8,994 bases of DNA from an uncultured Lautropia sp. GTDB taxonomy: Bacteria; Pseudomonadota; Gammaproteobacteria; Burkholderiales; Burkholderiaceae_E. Below, piece by piece: positions 1 through 4,590 of the stretch. A program made the translations under genes and the position numbers. Every line of letters begins with the position of its first letter. Position 1 is the stretch's first letter. Under the pieces are notes generated by a model. That model ran no database searches, had not been told where the DNA came from, and saw only the letters and a program-made list of their open reading frames with translations. The DNA is taken from NCBI GenBank assembly GCA_938046755.1, contig CALIXC010000306.1, positions 1 to 8,994 on the forward strand. The letters are read 5' to 3'.

Positions 1-462
1 GGCAGGTTCGGGCTCATGGCCCGGGGCGGCCTGTTCTCTGCGCAGGTTCAAAGCCGCGCCCCCATGGATCAATGGCTGTGGGGCAAGCTGAACCTGAACC
101 ATGACCCGATGCTGACCTTCGACAGCCGGCTGGGGATACTGGCCGATGCCTGGAATGCGTCCAGCACCAAGGGCACGGAAGCCAGCAGCCTGACATCCCG
201 CCTGGACAAGCCGTCCGCCCGGGATCTCATCAAGGCAACCAACGATGCCACGCATGTTCTGCCTCCGGATGTTGTGAACGGGTTGCCAAGCGGTGATCCC
301 GAACGGTTCATCGAGGCGGTGCATCGGCCGCTGGTCAAGCTCATTCATTTCCAGGGTGAGGCCGTGGGGGGCAACGGAGAACGTTTCGACTACCACAACG
401 TGAATGTCGAGATCGTCCCCCAGGACCGCCTCCAACAGCAACGCGCGGAGACACGTCGATGA
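1..462 (+). CDS. 3' end of a Tad-locus protein, possibly TadE/TadG-like (partial)
   Basis: The frame is open from the first base to a TGA at 460-462, giving 153 visible residues; the true start probably lies upstream, because the frame is open to the edge and the ATG at 16 has no clear ribosome binding site. The visible part is soluble, with no membrane segment or catalytic motif. It contains FDSRLGILADAW near residues 40-51 and ends in NVNVEIVPQDRL followed by a short Gln/Arg-rich tail. From memory, TadE/TadG-like pilus-assembly proteins of beta- and gammaproteobacterial Tad loci can end in a similar '-VPADRL' way; that is recollection, not a search. If so, it would be a pseudopilin-like protein anchored by an N-terminal helix outside the window, acting in the periplasm. 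The stop overlaps the next start by four bases (ATGA), so the two genes are probably translationally coupled. Identity is uncertain; that the frame is coding is fairly sure. Confidence 0.6.
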   Translation, partial: GRFGLMARGGLFSAQVQSRAPMDQWLWGKLNLNHDPMLTFDSRLGILADAWNASSTKGTEASSLTSRLDKPSARDLIKATNDATHVLPPDVVNGLPSGDPERFIEAVHRPLVKLIHFQGEAVGGNGERFDYHNVNVEIVPQDRLQQQRAETRR

Positions 463-1154
463 ACATGCAAAAGCGCAGTTCGGTCAGGCCACTTCTGGCC
501 GCCTTGTTGCTGGGCTCCGTCGGGTGGGCACCGATGTCCACCACCGCCGCCTCGCGCTTCCAGCCTCACGAGCAGATGCTGATGACCGACAGCCTGGTTC
601 CCGGTGGCCGGGTCAGCATCAGCCAGTTCCGGGACAGCGGTTCGGTGGAAGACGCCATGCGCCGTCTGGAGGAGGACTGGGTGAACCCGGACCTTCCACC
701 GATGCGCAGCCAGCGCGATGGCTGGCAGGTTATGACGCATATGGACGGCGATGTCATCGAGACGGTGGAGATGAAGCGCAGCGGTCCGGGCATCGAGGGG
801 CGGCGCATTCGCTGGAAGCCCGACGAGAAGGCCGAGGCAGCGTTGGCCGAGGATGAGCGCTGGTTCAAGGGGCTGCTGCCAGCCACGGCACGGCCGATGC
901 CCGCCATTTCGCATGTGGACGGCGGCCATCGCACCAGCACCTTCGTGGCCAGTACGGACGACAGCGTGGTGCGCCTGGACAACTGGATCAGTCGCAAGCT
1001 GCAGAAGCAGGGCTATCAGCTCATCAGCGATTCGCGTGAGGGCGGTGGCAAGGACGCCCTGGCCACCATCTACGGCCGACAGGGCGAGGAAGTGGTGCTG
1101 GCCGTATCCAAGCAAGGCAACCGGCAGTTCGCCGTGATGCACTGGAGGCGGTGA
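459..1154 (+). CDS. Exported hypothetical protein of the Tad locus with an internally repeated fold
   Basis: This encodes 231 residues. The start ATG at 459 overlaps the previous stop (ATGA) and has CGGAG at 446-450 upstream. Residues 1-31 form a classical signal peptide: KR-rich n-region, hydrophobic stretch PLLAALLLGSVGW, and a small-residue cleavage region TTAAS. The mature protein should be periplasmic, with no further membrane segment and no cysteine. It appears to have two similar halves, about residues 49-118 and 158-230. Each has a strand, then an amphipathic helix (SVEDAMRRLEEDW; SVVRLDNWISRKLQKQGY), then a run of strands ending in Arg/Trp (RRIRW; VMHWRR). A linker with an acidic helix (EKAEAALAEDERW) joins them. 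I do not recognise a named family. Its place between a likely pilus-assembly gene and the prepilin suggests an accessory factor for pilus assembly or for the envelope-spanning channel, which is inference. That it is a real gene is well supported by coupling, the signal peptide and codon bias. Confidence 0.8.
   Translation: MNMQKRSSVRPLLAALLLGSVGWAPMSTTAASRFQPHEQMLMTDSLVPGGRVSISQFRDSGSVEDAMRRLEEDWVNPDLPPMRSQRDGWQVMTHMDGDVIETVEMKRSGPGIEGRRIRWKPDEKAEAALAEDERWFKGLLPATARPMPAISHVDGGHRTSTFVASTDDSVVRLDNWISRKLQKQGYQLISDSREGGGKDALATIYGRQGEEVVLAVSKQGNRQFAVMHWRR
1144..1148 (+). promoter_or_regulatory. Ribosome binding site GGAGG favouring the 1154 start
   Basis: GGAGG lies inside the last codons of the preceding gene, five bases before the ATG at 1154 and only two before the GTG at 1151. 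The spacing favours ATG 1154, which shares one base with the preceding stop (TGATG). The motif also encodes part of the preceding protein, so coincidence is possible. Confidence 0.5.
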
Positions 1155-1456
1155 TGAAAGTCACGAATCGGAGCATCCATGTGGCCGCCTGTCCGTCGGA
1201 TATCGCCGACCGGACTAGGCCAAGCTTACAGGCGCTTTATTGTGACATGGGCCAAGGATGCAAACCCGCGCACCATGTCGACATCGGCCGGCGACGGTGG
1301 CTTTCACAGCGCGGCCAGGCCTCCATCGAGTATCTGCTGATCGGACTTGCGCTGTGTCTGGTCCTCTTTCATGGGGAGCCCAGTGCGATGAAGAAGATTC
1401 TGGTCGCCATTCAGCAGAACTATTCCCACTTTTCCTACGCCATGTCACTGCCATGA
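1154..1456 (+). CDS. Small class III (Flp-type) prepilin-like protein
   Basis: From ATG 1154 this encodes 100 residues; a GTG at 1151 is also in frame. Its key feature is RG/QASIEYLLIGLALCLVLF at about residues 53-72. A Gly would be cleaved by a TadV/CpaA-type peptidase, leaving Gln +1, then Glu +5 and Tyr +6 at the head of a hydrophobic helix. Glu-Tyr at these positions is the hallmark of Flp-family pilins. The predicted mature chain has only 47 residues and ends in an aromatic tail, FSYAMSLP. It could be the Flp subunit, a minor pilin or a pilin-like assembly factor; because most Tad loci keep the major flp gene as a separate small gene, I favour a minor role, weakly. Oddly, the leader from 1154 would be 54 residues, far longer than usual, and the DNA at about 1200-1250 is less GC-rich with atypical codons. 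An internal ATG at 1247 would give a 23-residue leader, more typical, but has no visible ribosome binding site. The stop overlaps cpaB by four bases. Confidence 0.78.
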   Translation: MKVTNRSIHVAACPSDIADRTRPSLQALYCDMGQGCKPAHHVDIGRRRWLSQRGQASIEYLLIGLALCLVLFHGEPSAMKKILVAIQQNYSHFSYAMSLP

Positions 1457-2472
1457 ATCCCGTTGTCATCCGGATCCTCGAACGTCATCGAAACCTGTTG
1501 CTGATGTCTGCCGCCGTGCTGTGCGGTGGCGTGGCGATCTATGCCGGCTCACGCTATGTGAACGAACAGGTCCAGGCCGAGCGCGAACGCCTGGCGCCCG
1601 TAGCCCAGCAGATGATCGATGTGGTGGTGGCCAATGCCACACTTGACAAGGGCGATATCGTGAGCGGCGACACGATGGCCATTCGCTCCGTACCGGCCGA
1701 ATACGTGTCCAGCTCGGTGGTGACGCCGGAGCAGTTCGACGCCCTGGTGGGCCAGCGTCTGCTGCTGTCCATGCGTCCTGGCGAGATGCTCTCGACGGCC
1801 GCCGTATCGTCCGCCGAGCAGCTCGTGTTCTCGTCGCGCGTCAAGCCGGGCATCCGCGCACTGACCATCTCCGTCGACGAGATCAATTCCATCTCCGGCA
1901 TGCTGCAGCCGGGGGACCGCATCGACCTGCTGCTTACGGCACGACCCCCTTCGGCCAGTGGGCGTGGTGAAGCTGAGCACGACGCCACGGTGCCGCTGCT
2001 GCAGAACCTGCTGGTGATGGCCACGGGCCGTCAGGTGCGTCCCGGTGCCGATGAGAACGGTGACGCTCGAAGCTTCTCGTCGGTGACGGTGGAAGTGACG
2101 CCCAGCCAGGCGCAACGTCTCATTGTGGCGCAGCGTGCCGGCCGGCTGACGGCCGTGCTGCGCAACCCCGACGACGGTATGCCGATGGACGCCGCGGCCG
2201 TGGACCTGCGAAGCCTGTTCCCGCAGCCGGAACGTCCGGCGGCGGTGCCCCGAAAGGTGGTGACACGGCAGGACCGTCGCCCGCAGATGATCGTGGGGGG
2301 CATGGGCCAGCCGATGATCGGACGGATGCCGGCCTACAGCCTGCAGCCCGGAGCTGCCAAGCCTGCCACACCGACGATGGCTGTTCAGGCACAGGCACAG
2401 ACGCTGACCCAGGCTCAGATGCAGGCGCAAGTTCAGGCCGAGGAATCTGGCAATTCGTTGACGAATCGCTGA
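1453..2472 (+). CDS. cpaB: CpaB/RcpC, Flp pilus assembly protein (SAF domain)
   Basis: This encodes 339 residues. I chose ATG 1453 because it overlaps the prepilin stop (ATGA) and is followed at once by a typical N terminus. The frame stays open upstream to 1258, but that stretch is read in another frame by the prepilin gene. Residues 14-32 are the single hydrophobic anchor or uncleaved signal. Residues about 54-118 form the SAF domain, with ANATLDKGDIVSGDTM and a GQRLLLSMRPGEML motif. Residues about 127-240 form the RcpC domain, with IRALTISVDE, GMLQPGDRIDLLL, LLQNLLVMATGR and VTVEVTPSQAQRL. The protein sits in the inner membrane and periplasm and acts with the secretin, possibly stabilising it or contacting peptidoglycan; this is family knowledge. 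Residues 241-339 are an extra proline-, methionine- and glutamine-rich tail, ending in alternating Gln/Ala (QAQMQAQVQAE), which is probably disordered. The secretin gene follows after 37 bases. Assignment is confident. Confidence 0.95.
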   Translation: MNPVVIRILERHRNLLLMSAAVLCGGVAIYAGSRYVNEQVQAERERLAPVAQQMIDVVVANATLDKGDIVSGDTMAIRSVPAEYVSSSVVTPEQFDALVGQRLLLSMRPGEMLSTAAVSSAEQLVFSSRVKPGIRALTISVDEINSISGMLQPGDRIDLLLTARPPSASGRGEAEHDATVPLLQNLLVMATGRQVRPGADENGDARSFSSVTVEVTPSQAQRLIVAQRAGRLTAVLRNPDDGMPMDAAAVDLRSLFPQPERPAAVPRKVVTRQDRRPQMIVGGMGQPMIGRMPAYSLQPGAAKPATPTMAVQAQAQTLTQAQMQAQVQAEESGNSLTNR

Positions 2473-2509
2473 TCCCTCATTCCGAATTCTCGTGAAAGCA
2501 GAGCACGCC

Positions 2510-4456
2510 ATGTTCTCTCATATTCCATCCTCGTTTGAACCGTCGCTGCGGGAACGCCGCACCGTGAAGGCTGATTCGTTCTCCTCCCGATCCTTCTGGC
2601 CCAGGACGATCTGCGTGGCACTGCTGGGGGTGCTGTCGATGCAGTCGACGCTTGCGCAGGGTGTTCCGGTAGCTGCAGCGAGCAATGGAGCCCAGAAGCA
2701 GGCGCAATCCAGAAATTCTGTGCCTGTCGCTATAGGTGCCGTGAAGGACACGCAGTGGGAAGATCCCCTGGAGGCCTTGCTGGCCCGTGTCGCGACTGTA
2801 ACCCCGGCATCGGCATCCAAAGCAGCATCCATAGCGGCATCGGCATCGGCATCGGCGGAACCTACACCGTCCATGCACGCATCCGCCCGGCGGGATGCGC
2901 AACCTGGCCTGCAACAGGACGCGGCACCGCAAGTCCAGCCTGTCGTGACGCCTGCGGCGGCAAGTGCCCGGCCCGCGGTTGATCGGCGAGCTGTGCTGCT
3001 GGCTGCGGCCGAGCGGCAGCAGCAGCTGCGTAAGGAGCTGAATCCATCGGGAGGCGTCTCCAGCGCGAACCGTCAGGAGATCGCATCTGCCAGAGAGGTG
3101 ATCATGCCGGCAGCGCCCAGACCCGCAGTTCCGACGCCGGCAGCCACACGCACCACCACGCGCACGAATGAGACAGGTCCTGCCGCATCCGCCCTGCGAC
3201 CGTCATCCACCTTGACAGCTGCAGATACGGTCGAAACGATCACCCTGTCGCTGGGGCAGGGGCATCTCATGGAGGTGGGCCAGGTGCTTCGCATTGCACT
3301 GGGCTCGGGGCGCGTGCTGCAGGCCAACTGGCTGGATGACCGGCAGCTCCTGCTGATTCCGGAAGCGCCGGGCGAGACGACGCTGCACCTGTGGCTTAAG
3401 GGCGGCGGCATTCGCAAGTATCAGATCCTGGTGACGGAATCGAACAGCGTGCGGCTGGCGCAGGACATGAACCTGCTGCTGGGCGATAACAGTGGGGTGC
3501 GTGCCCGGGCGCTGGGCGACCGGATCCTGCTGGAAGGTCAGAACCCCACCGAGGAAGGTGCCTGGCGTGCGGCCGAGCTGGTCAAGCGCTACCCGCAGGT
3601 CATCAGTCTGGTCAGCCGTCGCGGTTATGAGCAGATGATCAACCTGGAAGTGAAGATGATCGAGATCGGCCGCAATGCGCTCAAGCAGCTGGGCGTGCGC
3701 TGGCAGGGCGGGGGCGCCGGGGATTGGGCGGTGTCAGGCCCCAGCTTCGGCGTCATCGGTGACTTCAAGCGCAGCGGGGCGTTCCTTCCGGAAGGGGGCG
3801 CTGCGGCCACGCGAGGCTTTGCCGTTGCGCCACGCATTCATCCTTTTGCCACCAGTGCATCGATGGTGTCGTCGCTCAGCAGCATGATCGACCTGATGGT
3901 GCAAAACGGTGATGCCGCCGTGCTGGCCGAACCGCGTCTCTCCACCCGCTCCGGTGGCAAGGCGCGCTTCGTGGCGGGCGGCGAGCTGCCCATTCCGATG
4001 CTGAACGCCAACGGTGCGGCCAGCGTCGATTTCAAGGAGTACGGCGTGCGCTTCGAGGTGGAACCGGTGGTCAACGCACAGGGCATCATCTCCGCCAGCC
4101 TGCATACCGAGGTCTCGTCCATCGATGACGAGGTGACGGTCCGCGGCGTGCCGGGCCTGCGTAAGCAGAGTTCCAACACCGATGTGAACCTGCGCCCGGG
4201 TGAGACGCTGGTGATTGCCGGCATGGTGCGCAACGAGATGTCGGGCGCCATCACCAAGATTCCGGGTCTGGGTGACCTGCCCATCCTGGGCCATCTGTTC
4301 CGCTCCAAGCGTTTCCGTCAGCGTGAGTCCGAGATGGTGGTGCTGATCACGCCCAGGCTCAGCGAGCAGGGTTCGGCACCCGCCGTGGATCCTCGTGTTC
4401 AGGCTCTGCAGCAGCGGGCCGATGCGCTCAAGAAGCAGTTCGACATGCTGGATTGA
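2510..4456 (+). CDS. cpaC: CpaC/RcpA, Tad pilus outer-membrane secretin with long N-terminal spacer
   Basis: This encodes 648 residues from ATG 2510; a GTG at 2492 is in frame, but neither start has a strong ribosome binding site. A hydrophobic segment ICVALLGVLS preceded by Arg and followed by STLAQG forms a signal peptide with a rather long n-region, cleaved at about residue 50. Residues about 55-230 are an Ala/Ser/Pro/Gln-rich spacer with little predicted structure. Residues about 237-320 match the pilus-secretin N-terminal domain (VETITLSLGQGHLMEVG, then strands ending RKYQILVTE). Residues about 312-370 look like a BON-type or ring-building domain (VRARALGDRILLEGQ). The secretin channel spans about 378-635, with INLEVKMIEI, a Gly-rich gate region, DAAVLAEPRLSTRSGGKARF, and the hallmark GLGDLPILGHLFRS at 586-599, then MVVLITPRL. 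The protein would form the outer-membrane pore for the pilus. It is longer than the usual secretins of this family (roughly 450-570 residues, from memory), mainly through the spacer. Assignment is confident. Confidence 0.95.
   Translation: MFSHIPSSFEPSLRERRTVKADSFSSRSFWPRTICVALLGVLSMQSTLAQGVPVAAASNGAQKQAQSRNSVPVAIGAVKDTQWEDPLEALLARVATVTPASASKAASIAASASASAEPTPSMHASARRDAQPGLQQDAAPQVQPVVTPAAASARPAVDRRAVLLAAAERQQQLRKELNPSGGVSSANRQEIASAREVIMPAAPRPAVPTPAATRTTTRTNETGPAASALRPSSTLTAADTVETITLSLGQGHLMEVGQVLRIALGSGRVLQANWLDDRQLLLIPEAPGETTLHLWLKGGGIRKYQILVTESNSVRLAQDMNLLLGDNSGVRARALGDRILLEGQNPTEEGAWRAAELVKRYPQVISLVSRRGYEQMINLEVKMIEIGRNALKQLGVRWQGGGAGDWAVSGPSFGVIGDFKRSGAFLPEGGAAATRGFAVAPRIHPFATSASMVSSLSSMIDLMVQNGDAAVLAEPRLSTRSGGKARFVAGGELPIPMLNANGAASVDFKEYGVRFEVEPVVNAQGIISASLHTEVSSIDDEVTVRGVPGLRKQSSNTDVNLRPGETLVIAGMVRNEMSGAITKIPGLGDLPILGHLFRSKRFRQRESEMVVLITPRLSEQGSAPAVDPRVQALQQRADALKKQFDMLD
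2837..2854 (+). repeat. In-frame hexanucleotide repeat (GCATCG)x3 in cpaC
   Basis: Three perfect copies of GCATCG encode alternating Ala-Ser in the secretin spacer. A related partial copy (GCATCG GCATCC) lies at 2807-2818. The unit is six bases, so changes in copy number would keep the frame and alter only spacer length. Confidence 0.85.
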
Positions 4457-4459
4457 GCC

Positions 4460-4477
4460 TGGGCGTCACAGCGCCCA
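4460..4477 (+). other. Small perfect hairpin just after the secretin stop
   Basis: TGGGCG at 4460-4465 pairs with CGCCCA at 4472-4477 around a six-base loop. It starts four bases after the secretin stop and no T-run follows. It may slow decay from the 3' side or weakly attenuate transcription into the ATPase gene, but it is too short to call a terminator. Confidence 0.35.
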
Positions 4478-4579
4478 TCCGCCATGGTCGCCGGGATGGA
4501 CTAGGCCGGTCGATGGCAGGCGGCACGGATGCCGCGACGATGGAAGCCGCTTGCGGTGCAATGAAAGCCTTTCAATGTC

Positions 4580-4585
4580 AGGTGA
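4580..4585 (+). promoter_or_regulatory. Ribosome binding site AGGTGA deciding the tadA start
   Basis: AGGTGA matches the 3' half of the anti-16S consensus and ends five bases before ATG 4591. That ATG falls exactly where the first strand of the FHA domain begins (LEIVIEEEG). No other in-frame start candidate from 4453 onward has comparable spacing to such a motif. Confidence 0.65.
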
Positions 4586-4590
4586 CGGAC

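Larger units (their letters stand above)
4457..4590 (+). other. 134-base interval between the secretin and the FHA-ATPase gene
   Basis: This is the only sizeable gap in the window. The frame of the downstream ATPase stays open through it, back to a TTG at 4453 that overlaps the secretin stop (TTGA). Three further in-frame ATGs (4513, 4540, 4561) lack good ribosome binding sites. It begins with the short hairpin at 4460-4477. The added peptide would have no recognisable domain, and its codon use is less biased than that of the neighbours, so I read it as untranslated leader, without certainty. No promoter was recognised. Confidence 0.5.

Noticed and set aside
390..1142. Antisense open frame of 250 codons opposite the exported protein gene
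   Set aside because: Same GC-bias artefact; the sense frame has a signal peptide, a ribosome binding site and coupled ends.
1258..1452. Upstream extension of cpaB by 65 codons
   Set aside because: It overlaps the prepilin in another frame and precedes an ATGA-coupled start followed directly by the typical membrane anchor.
2492..2509. GTG start six codons upstream for the secretin
   Set aside because: It has no ribosome binding site; ATG 2510 was preferred, though evidence for either is weak.
4460..4477. Rho-independent terminator after the secretin
   Set aside because: The stem is only six base pairs and no T-run follows.
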